From Bacillota bacterium (GTDB taxonomy: Bacteria > Bacillota_A > Clostridia > Tissierellales > Peptoniphilaceae), in the NCBI GenBank assembly GCA_023418535.1, contig JAEZZN010000126.1, forward strand, positions 1 to 35,266: a stretch of DNA of 35,266 nt, read 5' to 3'. This document shows positions 1 to 6,348 of this stretch, piece after piece. Each line of letters opens with the position of its first letter. Position 1 is the first letter of the stretch. The notes below the pieces were generated by a model. It saw only the letters and a list, made by a program, of their open reading frames with translations. It was not told the DNA's origin and ran no database searches. A program made the position numbers and the translations under genes.

Positions 1-773
1 AAATATCTGAAGAAATCTTTCTCGTGAATTAATCCAACTACTTTGTCTATTGTATCTTCATAAACAAGTAAACGTGAATATCCATGATTATCAAATAGTT
101 CTAATATATCTTCATCACTATCTTCAACATCAATAGCAATTACATCAATCCTAGGTATCAATATTGTAGATACATTGTAATCGTCAAATTCCATTGCACG
201 TTTTACTAATGAATGCTCTTCTGATTCTAAGTTTCCGCCTTTATGTGCTTCGTCAACATATTGTAAAAGTTCATCTTCACTAATACCTAAATCTTCGTCT
301 TCTGGAATAATTTTTTTAACTAATTTTTGCCATTTATCCATAATCCAAACTATCGGCTTAAAAATTATCATTACAATATTTAATAATGGTGTAAATTTTA
401 CGGCAACTTTTTCTGGAAGTGTTTTAGCAATTAATTTTGGTGTTATTTCTGAAAATATTAATAATAATACGGTAGTGATAACTGTGGATAGTAAAGCACC
501 ATATTTTTGATTTATTTGCATAAAAAATAAAGTTGCTACTGCCGAAGCGGTAATATTTACTAGATTGTTCCCTACAAGTATAGTAGAAAGCAAGTTTTCG
601 TATTTTTTATGAAGATCCAAAGCTCTTTCAGCCTCTTCATCTCCCATTTTTGATTTAGTCTCTAGTTTTGCTTTCCTTAATGATGTAAACGCCGTTTCTG
701 ACGCTGAGAAAAATCCCGATAAAATTATGCATAATAAAAATATTAAAATATGCGTGACCTGAAACGAATCCAT
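1..773 (-). CDS. CNNM/CBS-domain membrane protein (hemolysin/CorC family), 3' end outside window
   Basis: My translation gives 257 codons from an ATG at 773-771 and stays open to the window edge. The protein starts with a hydrophobic segment followed by SASETAFTSLRK (about residues 24-35). More membrane segments and EITPKLIAKTLPEK follow, which are CNNM (DUF21) hallmarks. After an acidic linker (GISEDELLQYVDEA) come VKRAMEFDDYNVSTILIPR and the beginning of a CBS pair (SRLLVYED, VVGLIHEKDFFRY). Family members are membrane proteins linked to Mg2+/Co2+ transport or resistance; 'hemolysin' is a legacy name. The start is fixed by AGGAGG ten bases upstream. The remaining CBS and CorC_HlyC parts lie beyond position 1. 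Family sure, substrate unknown. Confidence 0.9.
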   Translation of the reverse strand, partial: MDSFQVTHILIFLLCIILSGFFSASETAFTSLRKAKLETKSKMGDEEAERALDLHKKYENLLSTILVGNNLVNITASAVATLFFMQINQKYGALLSTVITTVLLLIFSEITPKLIAKTLPEKVAVKFTPLLNIVMIIFKPIVWIMDKWQKLVKKIIPEDEDLGISEDELLQYVDEAHKGGNLESEEHSLVKRAMEFDDYNVSTILIPRIDVIAIDVEDSDEDILELFDNHGYSRLLVYEDTIDKVVGLIHEKDFFRY

Positions 774-840
774 GTGATTCTTGTCCTCCTAAAATTTCAA
801 TTTGTAATCTAAACTAATAATATTTTGTTAATATAACTGT

Positions 841-849
841 ATTATATCA
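841..849 (-). promoter_or_regulatory. Extended -10 promoter for the CNNM/CBS gene
   Basis: The minus strand reads TGATATAAT, a TGn extended -10 element, about 68 bases before the start codon. The region upstream of it is the 849-931 repeat, so this promoter is back to back with the + strand promoter carried in that repeat. Confidence 0.55.
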
Positions 850-931
850 AATTTTAGGAATAAATATAATAGTATAATATATAGTAGTTTATTTTCATTT
901 ATATAAAAAGGATACAATATTTGGTATAATG
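849..931 (+). repeat. Direct repeat, copy A (duplicated thyA promoter region)
   Basis: Positions 861-931 match 2739-2809 at 70 of 71 bases by eye. Weaker similarity at the same 1878-base offset extends left to about 836. The copy ends in TGGTATAAT (922-930), the extended -10 that drives thyA in copy B, so copy A should fire rightward into 932-1383. The two copies bracket the G5 gene and the non-coding stretch. Confidence 0.85.
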
Positions 932-1383
932 TCAAGATATTTGTTATTTATCAATGTAAGTATTTTTCCGTAAACTCTATTATAATCGTCAAGTCTGAAA
1001 GTAAAGGGTAAAATGTACGATGTTCTTCGCACATCGCCCTTGACTTTCATCCTTTTGACGATTTCTATTCAATTACGGGGGCGTATCAATCTTCATCACT
1101 TACTATATTTCTGAAGTGGTCTGTTTTCCCTTTAGAAAAACAAAAATAGAAACTTCCTTAGCCCCCCTTTTAGTCTTTAGTTGTTTTTTTTTTGAGATAC
1201 ACCAGTTTCCGTTCTAGTGTCTTAGAACCTGTTTTGTGATAGAATATGGCCCTTCTAGATGTACCCTTAACAGATGTGTCAGTTAACACAAGTTGTCTTT
1301 TTAGTCACGAGATAGTTCTACAACGCATGGTTATCACATCCCTTGTTTTTCAGACGCACTAGAATCGTTTCTAGTGGATTTTT
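932..1383 (+). ncRNA. Candidate structured non-coding RNA, unidentified
   Basis: I find no plausible protein here on either strand. Seen directly: a promoter-like TGGTATAAT just upstream (922-930); a long interrupted hairpin at 986-1067 (TCGTCAA/TTGACGA, GAAAGT/ACTTTC, AGGG/CCCT, CGATGT/ACATCG); a GGGGGC/GCCCCC pair at 1077-1082 and 1161-1166 enclosing ATCACTT/AAGTGGT; a ten-T tract at 1184-1193; a TGTGATA/TATCACA pair (1235-1241, 1332-1338) enclosing TTAAC/GTTAA and GTTGT/ACAAC hairpins; and a hairpin plus T-run ending at 1383. My hand count gives about 40% GC over 1201-1380, well above the AT-rich spacers around it. It lacks the conserved cores of RNase P RNA, tmRNA and SRP RNA as I know them. 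It could be one RNA, two shorter RNAs (the first ending at the T tract), or decayed mobile-element sequence. Confidence 0.45.
1357..1383 (+). terminator. Intrinsic terminator ending the candidate RNA
   Basis: CACTAGAA (1357-1364) and TTCTAGTG (1369-1376) form a perfect 8-bp stem with a 4-base loop, followed by GATTTTT. It faces the terminator of the convergent G5 gene a few bases away, which implies a separate + strand transcript ending here. Confidence 0.65.
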
Positions 1384-1390
1384 AAGAATA

Positions 1391-1418
1391 CAAAAAGAGC
1401 CTAGATTTTCTAGACTCT
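1391..1418 (-). terminator. Intrinsic terminator of the G5 protein gene
   Basis: On the minus strand AGAG-CTAGA pairs with TCTAG-CTCT (1396-1418) and is followed by TTTTTG. It lies 24 bases beyond the stop codon of the G5 protein gene. Confidence 0.8.
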
Positions 1419-1441
1419 CCTTTGTTTATCTTGACAATAGA

Positions 1442-2548
1442 CTAGTATTTCCAAACGTAGTTATCTACAGTTTCTGTAACTGTTTTTGTAATTGTTTCAT
1501 AACCTATAAGTACTGTATCGTATTCTGGCTCTGCTGTACCCCAGTTTGAAACCTCTGGATTATGTCCGTATTCTTCATAAGCCTCATTTTGGTTGTAGAA
1601 GTACTTAATACTTCCATCTTTATATCTTACAAACCATCTGTCTCTACGATTTCTTTTCCCATATACAGGCTTAGATTCGTCTTCTACTTCAATAGTCTTT
1701 TCTACTTGTTTTGGTTCGTTGATATATCTAGCAATTACTTGGTCTTTAGGGTTTGATGTTATTTCACTACCTATAGTTTTTCTGCTAACTTCTACACCAT
1801 TCTTATAAGTTACTTCTATAGTATAAGTTTTGACACCGTTTCTACCGGCAACTTCTACTCTTGATTTTGCTCCAGTTGAAGCATATCTGTCAATAGTATT
1901 ATAAGGAATTGATTCTGTTGTAGTTATTCTTTTTGTTGTTATAACATCTTCTTTCTTTGTTTCTTTTGGCTTACTTGGTGATGGCTTTGTCACCTTATTT
2001 TCTTTTGGTTTTTCAACCTTTGTATTTTGTTTTGGTGTAGATGGTTTACTTGCAACAGATTTTTCTTTTTCTTTAACTACTTCTTTGACTTTTGTTTTTA
2101 ATCCTGAATTTTCTTTGTCATTTATATTTGATTTTTCTGTCTTAGTCTTACCACTTTTATCTGTAATTGTTTTTTCTACTTTATTGTCTTTTATTTTAGT
2201 TACTACCTTGTTTCCTTTTTCATCTTCTGATTCGATTATTACTGTTCCATCTTCTTTTACTTCTTCTTTGACTTTCTTATTATCATCTTTATTTTGTGTA
2301 ACCTTTTTGTTTTCTTCTTTTTTGTTTTCTTTCTTAGAAGATTCTTTTGTTGTTTCTTCTTCTGATTCTTTAACTGTTTCTAAAACTGTTTCTTTTGGTG
2401 TTTCTTCTATTTGTTTATTGTTTCTATTTTTTATCGCTATTACTGATCCAACTACAACTAATAAAGCTAAAACTCCTAATAGGATAAATAATTTCTTTTT
2501 GTTATCTTTATTTTCAAGATTTTCTTGATTTAATTTTCTTCTATCCAT
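1442..2548 (-). CDS. Membrane-anchored G5-domain protein
   Basis: 368 residues. A short basic cytoplasmic tail (1-19) leads to one membrane segment (about 20-39, FILLGVLALLVVVGSVIAI) with no clear cleavage site, so it probably stays anchored. Residues 40-200 are low-complexity Lys/Glu/Thr and then Lys/Pro-rich, a likely wall-spanning stalk. A G5 domain covers about 203-275 (IPYNTIDRYASTGAKSRVEV, NGVKTYTIEVTYKNGVEVSR); G5 domains are associated with binding of cell-wall or N-acetylglucosamine-containing polymers. The C-terminal 75 residues (RDRWFVRYKDGSIKYF, ending VDNYVWKY) are aromatic-rich and I do not recognise them. The start ATG has AGGGG upstream (AACAAGGGGAAAACAATG). The gene sits inside the repeat-bracketed cassette. 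Real gene: very likely; precise role unknown. Confidence 0.85.
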   Translation of the reverse strand: MDRRKLNQENLENKDNKKKLFILLGVLALLVVVGSVIAIKNRNNKQIEETPKETVLETVKESEEETTKESSKKENKKEENKKVTQNKDDNKKVKEEVKEDGTVIIESEDEKGNKVVTKIKDNKVEKTITDKSGKTKTEKSNINDKENSGLKTKVKEVVKEKEKSVASKPSTPKQNTKVEKPKENKVTKPSPSKPKETKKEDVITTKRITTTESIPYNTIDRYASTGAKSRVEVAGRNGVKTYTIEVTYKNGVEVSRKTIGSEITSNPKDQVIARYINEPKQVEKTIEVEDESKPVYGKRNRRDRWFVRYKDGSIKYFYNQNEAYEEYGHNPEVSNWGTAEPEYDTVLIGYETITKTVTETVDNYVWKY

Positions 2549-2633
2549 TGTTTTCCCCTTGTTATTTATATGAATAATTTTAGACTGTATCTTTATTTAA
2601 ATAATATTTATATACTGATAAAAACACACAACA

Positions 2634-2682
2634 ATCTATGTTATAAATTGTTTATGAATTATACATAACTTACAACATAGAT
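2634..2682 (-). repeat. Two-tier hairpin in the G5 gene leader
   Basis: ATCTATGTT (2634-2642) and AACATAGAT (2674-2682) are perfect inverted repeats. A second stem, TTATG/CATAA (2652-2656, 2664-2668), lies inside. The minus-strand promoter TGGTATAAT is just upstream (2717-2709), so the hairpin would lie in a ~150-nt 5' leader of the G5 gene. No T-run follows, so it is not an obvious terminator; an RNA-stability or regulator site is possible. Confidence 0.5.
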
Positions 2683-2708
2683 ATCATATTATATTATATT
2701 TTTATATA

Positions 2709-2717
2709 ATTATACCA
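2709..2717 (-). promoter_or_regulatory. Extended -10 promoter for the G5 gene
   Basis: The minus strand reads TGGTATAAT, identical to the extended -10 of thyA on the other strand. It gives a leader of about 150 nt before the G5 start codon. Confidence 0.55.
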
Positions 2718-2726
2718 TATTTTATA

Positions 2727-2809
2727 AAATTTTAAATATAAATATAATAGTATAATATATAGTAGTTTATTTTCATTTATATAAAAAGGATACAAGATTT
2801 GGTATAATG
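2727..2809 (+). repeat. Direct repeat, copy B, with the thyA promoter
   Basis: Counterpart of 849-931. It ends in TGGTATAAT (2800-2808), an extended -10 element 30 bases before the thyA start, so this copy is the working promoter of thyA-dfrA. Confidence 0.85.
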
Positions 2810-2838
2810 ATAAATATATTAAAGTAGCGGAGGTTAAT

Positions 2839-3672
2839 ATGACACTGTGTGATAAAAATTTTAAAAATATTGCAAATAGAATATTAAATGAAGGATCAAA
2901 TACTAAAGGTGAAAAAGTAAGACCACAATATGCCGATGGTACTCCTTCTCATACATATTTTACAAATCAAGTGTTTGAAAGATATGATATTTCTAAAGGA
3001 GAACTTCCAATACTCACAATAAGACCAGTAGCATGGAAATCTGGTATAAAGGAAATTTTATGGATATATCAAGATCAATCTAATGAGCTTTCTATATTAA
3101 AAGAAAAATATAATATTCATTGGTGGGATGATTGGAATATTGGTGATGGGACTATTGGCCAAAGATACGGAGCTACAGTTAAAAGACATAATTTAATGAA
3201 TAAGCTTCTTGATGGTCTTAAAAATCAACCATATGGAAGAAGACATATTATGAATCTATTCCAAGAAGATGATTTAGAAGAAACTAAAGGACTTTATCCA
3301 TGTGCAATGGAAACTCAATGGGCTGTTAGAGATGGATATTTAGATATGACATTAATTCAAAGATCTTCTGATTTGCCTGTTGCAAATGCAATCAATAAAA
3401 TACAATATGTAGCATTAATGATGATGGTCGCAAGACATGTAAATCTTGAGCCTGGTGTATTTTGTCATTATGTCAATAATGCACATATATATGATAGACA
3501 TATAGATCAAGTTAAAGAATTAATTAAAAGAGATGAACAAAAAGATGGTGAAAATATTAAACTTGTATTGAATCCAGATAAAAAAGACTTTTATACTTTC
3601 ACTATAGACGATTTTACACTTGAAAATTATAATCCACAAAAACCAAATTTAAAATTTGAAATGGCTATTTAG
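2839..3672 (+). CDS. thyA: Thymidylate synthase
   Basis: 277 residues, the normal length. It methylates dUMP to dTMP using methylene-tetrahydrofolate, releasing dihydrofolate. Catalytic Cys155 lies in LYPCAMETQW; the phosphate-binding Arg pair is R134-R135 (YGRRHIMNL); QRSSDLPVANAIN (174-186) supplies the phosphate- and uracil-contacting residues; HIYDRH (216-221) holds the conserved His/Tyr. The substrate motif is the S-S-D-L-P-V-A form rather than the more common C-D-(M/L)-x-L-G-x-P. The start is supported by GGAGG (GCGGAGGTTAATATG). dfrA follows 8 bases after the stop, so the enzyme making dihydrofolate is co-expressed with the one recycling it. Confidence 0.97.
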   Translation: MTLCDKNFKNIANRILNEGSNTKGEKVRPQYADGTPSHTYFTNQVFERYDISKGELPILTIRPVAWKSGIKEILWIYQDQSNELSILKEKYNIHWWDDWNIGDGTIGQRYGATVKRHNLMNKLLDGLKNQPYGRRHIMNLFQEDDLEETKGLYPCAMETQWAVRDGYLDMTLIQRSSDLPVANAINKIQYVALMMMVARHVNLEPGVFCHYVNNAHIYDRHIDQVKELIKRDEQKDGENIKLVLNPDKKDFYTFTIDDFTLENYNPQKPNLKFEMAI

Positions 3673-3680
3673 GAGTTCAA

Positions 3681-4187
3681 ATGATAATAGATAATCTTTA
3701 TATGATAGTTGCAATTACTGAAAAAACAAGAGCAATCGGAAAAAATGGCGATATGATTTATCATCTAAAAGAAGATTTAAAATATTTTAGAAAAACTACA
3801 ACTGGACATACTATTGTTATGGGAAGCAAGACATATTATAGTTTTCCAAATGGAGCACTTCCAAATAGGAAAAATATAGTACTTACAAGAAGTGATAAAA
3901 CATTTCCAGATGCTGAAGCACTTCATTCAAAAAATGAAGTCCTAGAATATGCAAAAAATAATCCAGAAGAAGAAATTTTCATAGTTGGTGGAGACAATAT
4001 TTATCATCAATTTATAGAAAATGCATCAAAACTATATGTCACAATTATTGATGAAGCAGAACCTGTAGATGCTGATAGTTTCTTTCCAGAAATAGACTCT
4101 ACTATTTGGAAAAAAACTTCTATATCTGATGATATAATTTCCGACGATAGTCCAAATTATAGATATATAGTATATGAAAGAAAATAA
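3681..4187 (+). CDS. dfrA: Dihydrofolate reductase
   Basis: 168 residues. NADPH-dependent reduction of dihydrofolate to tetrahydrofolate. The family motifs run in order: AIGKNGDMIYHLKEDLKYFR (18-37, with the acidic folate-binding residue Asp32), TIVMGSKTYYSFP (usual MGRKTxxSIP) and IFIVGGDNIYHQF (GGxxxY cofactor motif). Odd points are Tyr in place of the common Trp of the PWH motif and Ser in place of Arg in MGRKT; both replace common rather than strictly invariant residues, and whether they alter antifolate binding cannot be told from sequence. The start at 3681 has AGGAG overlapping the thyA stop; the internal Met8 is an alternative that looks more like typical DHFR N-termini but has no ribosome site. 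Confidence 0.95.
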   Translation: MIIDNLYMIVAITEKTRAIGKNGDMIYHLKEDLKYFRKTTTGHTIVMGSKTYYSFPNGALPNRKNIVLTRSDKTFPDAEALHSKNEVLEYAKNNPEEEIFIVGGDNIYHQFIENASKLYVTIIDEAEPVDADSFFPEIDSTIWKKTSISDDIISDDSPNYRYIVYERK

Positions 4188-4190
4188 TAT

Positions 4191-4297
4191 AAAAAATGGT
4201 AACTCTTATAATAAATTGAACTGACCTCCTCAAAGTTATTTTTAAGTCCAACTTTTTGGGGTCAGTTTAATCTTACATAAGATTTACCATTTTTTTA
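4191..4297. terminator. Bidirectional terminator with an inserted palindromic element
   Basis: The outer stem ATGGTAACTCTTAT (4196-4209) pairs with ATAAGATTTACCAT (4277-4290) apart from one mismatch, flanked by A-run and T-run, so it can end dfrA (+) and the hydrolase gene (-), whose stop codon lies in the stem. In its loop sits another palindrome, 4218-4269: TGACC with CAAAGTT on the left, AACTTTTTGGGGTCA (4250-4264) on the right. The left arm has extra bases. The same arrangement recurs at 25443-25533. Confidence 0.8.
4218..4269. repeat. Palindromic repeat with IS3-like ends, copy 1
   Basis: The right half contains AACTTTTTGGGGTCA, identical in copies 2 and 3. The complement TGACCCCAAAAAGTT resembles terminal inverted repeats of IS3/IS150-group elements from memory. 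Only about 50 bases long, so a mini-element rather than a transposon. The left arm is degenerate here. Confidence 0.65.
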
Positions 4298-5282
4298 ATA
4301 ATTTAGATTTTAGCCATTTTACAAATTCATCGATATATAAATCGTCACTAAATCCATGCCCTTCTCCAGGTAAAAATATTTGACTAATATTTCCACCTTT
4401 TTGTTTCAACCTCTTAATATATTCCTCTACCGATTCTTGAGGAATTACAATATCACTATTTCCATAAGCCACAAATTGCCATACATCTTCATTTGATAAA
4501 TTATCTGCTAAATGGAATTTTTCTAAAAGTTTAGCTCTTTTTTCTTCAGTATCAATTTTATCATCATTTAATACTGAGCTAAGCATTGGAAGATGATAAT
4601 TAAATGTAAGCTGTGGATATATAAATGCAGCTTTTGAAATACTATCATCTATATCATCAATTTCATCTTTTTTATAATCGATAAATTCACTAGAAAGCAC
4701 ATCCTTATTCATGTATTGATTTACAAAGCTTGAAACTACATATGCACCAGCTGAAAATCCCATAGCATAAATTTTATCATTTTTATAATATTTATTATCT
4801 TTATTATGATATCTTAAATATCTTATGGCTCTTTGAATATCTAGCATTGGGATTGGAAAATTGTATGGATTAGATCTATAGTGAAGTAAATATGCTGAGA
4901 TTCCATTTTTATTTAATCTATCTGCGATACTCTTTCCTCCACTTGCATCTCCATCTATTGTCTTATATATAAATCCTCCTCCAGACAATACAATTACTGC
5001 TATTTCCGAGTTTTCAACTTCATATGGTATTAAATATGGTATATCTTCAAATGTTTCACATTCCCATTTACCTTTAATTTCATGTAAATAAGTGAATGTA
5101 TCTCCAATTTTAGAAATGTCTTCAAAAGATGTATTTACCATTTTCTTTGTGTAATTCACCATACAATCAAATTTATTACCAGCAAAATCAACATTTAAAT
5201 AATTTAATTTTGATTCTTTACTATATCCTGGTGGTAATTCCCATATATTTATTTTGTTTTCAATATTTCTAAGTTCTTGCAT
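4284..5282 (-). CDS. Alpha/beta-hydrolase, esterase/lipase-like
   Basis: 332 residues, no signal peptide, so cytoplasmic. The core motifs are complete: oxyanion-hole LSGGGF (99-104), nucleophile elbow GFSAGA with Ser177, Asp277 in YGNSDIVIP, and His309 in GEGHGF. The spacing fits the acetyl-esterase/BD-FAE-like group of serine hydrolases. An N-terminal ~85-residue extension precedes the fold. The ATG shares one base with the stop of the GH18 gene (TAATG), and GAGAGGA within that gene's end serves as ribosome site, so the two are translationally coupled. Inference: it removes acyl groups (perhaps acetyl) from glycans handled by its partner. Substrate not determined. Confidence 0.88.
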   Translation of the reverse strand: MQELRNIENKINIWELPPGYSKESKLNYLNVDFAGNKFDCMVNYTKKMVNTSFEDISKIGDTFTYLHEIKGKWECETFEDIPYLIPYEVENSEIAVIVLSGGGFIYKTIDGDASGGKSIADRLNKNGISAYLLHYRSNPYNFPIPMLDIQRAIRYLRYHNKDNKYYKNDKIYAMGFSAGAYVVSSFVNQYMNKDVLSSEFIDYKKDEIDDIDDSISKAAFIYPQLTFNYHLPMLSSVLNDDKIDTEEKRAKLLEKFHLADNLSNEDVWQFVAYGNSDIVIPQESVEEYIKRLKQKGGNISQIFLPGEGHGFSDDLYIDEFVKWLKSKLLKKW

Positions 5283-6307
5283 TATTTCCTCTCAATTAAA
5301 TTATGCATTTCAAGCATTAGTGGATTTTCTTTCCAGTCGACATATCTCCAAAACATCAATCCTTTTAGATTTTTCTCCATTACATACGAAGCCTTAGCTT
5401 TTACAGATCTTGAATTATCATATGAATGGAAAATCATTAACTCTTTTGAATATGAATATGGACTTTCTGCTTCTTCATCATAGTAATTTTCAAATAAAGG
5501 ATTATCAATCACTTCATATTGAAGTTTTGGATAATGTGGACCATGTTCTCCTCCATTTGGAGCAGCTTTTTGTAAAAGTCCATCGTTGTTAGATTCTACA
5601 TCTTCCCAAAATCTTGAATATTGTCCAAATCCAATTACTATTTTTTCTTTTGGTACACCATTTTTGACAAGTAATTCTACACCATCGCTTGCAGACATCT
5701 GTATTATATCTTCTTTCTTTGTGTATAAAGTAGTATGAAGTCCTGTAAATTCCTGTCCAAATCCTCTTAAATCATATGTCATTAAAAGAATATCATCTAA
5801 GTAATTTGGAATTTTTTCTAGTTCAACAGAGCCTACAAACCACTCACCAACTCCAGCTGCAATTGAAAGTAAATATTCACCTTTATCATCCAGTCTTTCT
5901 CTAATCTCTTTCAATAATATTGTGAAATTTTCTCTATCATATTCTGCAAAATCTCCACCAAAATCTCTTGTAGGAAATTCCCAATCTAAATCTATACCAT
6001 CTAAATTGTATTTATCTATTAAATCTATTAATGAATCTATAAATTCTATTCTACTATCTTTATCATTTGCCATGATTGAAAATCCAAAAGCTCCTGCTCC
6101 CCCAACTGATAGAACTATCTTTAGCTGAGGATTTATTTCTTTTAATGAGTTTAAATTTTCTAGGTATAATTCATCTCTTATATAGGCTTTATTGTCTTTC
6201 AATACAGCAAATGCTAGATTGATTCTAGTAAACATTTTAACATCTCTATCATAAAGATTTGGAACTTCATTTATTGGTACATATGCGATAAACTCTTTAT
6301 TAAACAT
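5282..6307 (-). CDS. Glycoside hydrolase family 18 protein, cytosolic
   Basis: 341 residues. The GH18 signature DGIDLDWE (103-110) is intact with catalytic acid Glu110. Other family landmarks are SVGGAG (67-72), LMTYD (175-179), and the barrel-closing Trp320 in LMFWRYVDW. GH18 enzymes cleave beta-1,4 bonds next to N-acetylglucosamine in chitin, chito-oligosaccharides or N-glycans by substrate-assisted catalysis. There is no signal peptide, wall-binding domain or LysM, so the enzyme should act on imported oligosaccharides. Ribosome site AAGGAG. It follows rlmCD by 41 bases and overlaps the hydrolase gene by one base. Confidence 0.9.
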   Translation of the reverse strand: MFNKEFIAYVPINEVPNLYDRDVKMFTRINLAFAVLKDNKAYIRDELYLENLNSLKEINPQLKIVLSVGGAGAFGFSIMANDKDSRIEFIDSLIDLIDKYNLDGIDLDWEFPTRDFGGDFAEYDRENFTILLKEIRERLDDKGEYLLSIAAGVGEWFVGSVELEKIPNYLDDILLMTYDLRGFGQEFTGLHTTLYTKKEDIIQMSASDGVELLVKNGVPKEKIVIGFGQYSRFWEDVESNNDGLLQKAAPNGGEHGPHYPKLQYEVIDNPLFENYYDEEAESPYSYSKELMIFHSYDNSRSVKAKASYVMEKNLKGLMFWRYVDWKENPLMLEMHNLIERK

Positions 6308-6348
6308 AAACTCTCCTTATAAATTTATATAAAAATTATTGTCTTAAA

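Noticed and set aside
960..1440. RNase P RNA, tmRNA or SRP RNA
   Set aside because: No GAAAGUCC/ACAGAA core of RNase P, no tRNA-like ends or tag reading frame of tmRNA, and no SRP apical motif on either strand.
1343..1549. 68-codon + strand frame over the end of the G5 gene
   Set aside because: Spans both convergent terminators and the antisense of the G5 C-terminus; no ribosome site.
2085..2528. 147-codon + strand frame, hydrophobic and Ser/Phe-rich
   Set aside because: Antisense shadow of the Lys/Glu-rich linker of the G5 protein; the composition follows from the complementary codons.
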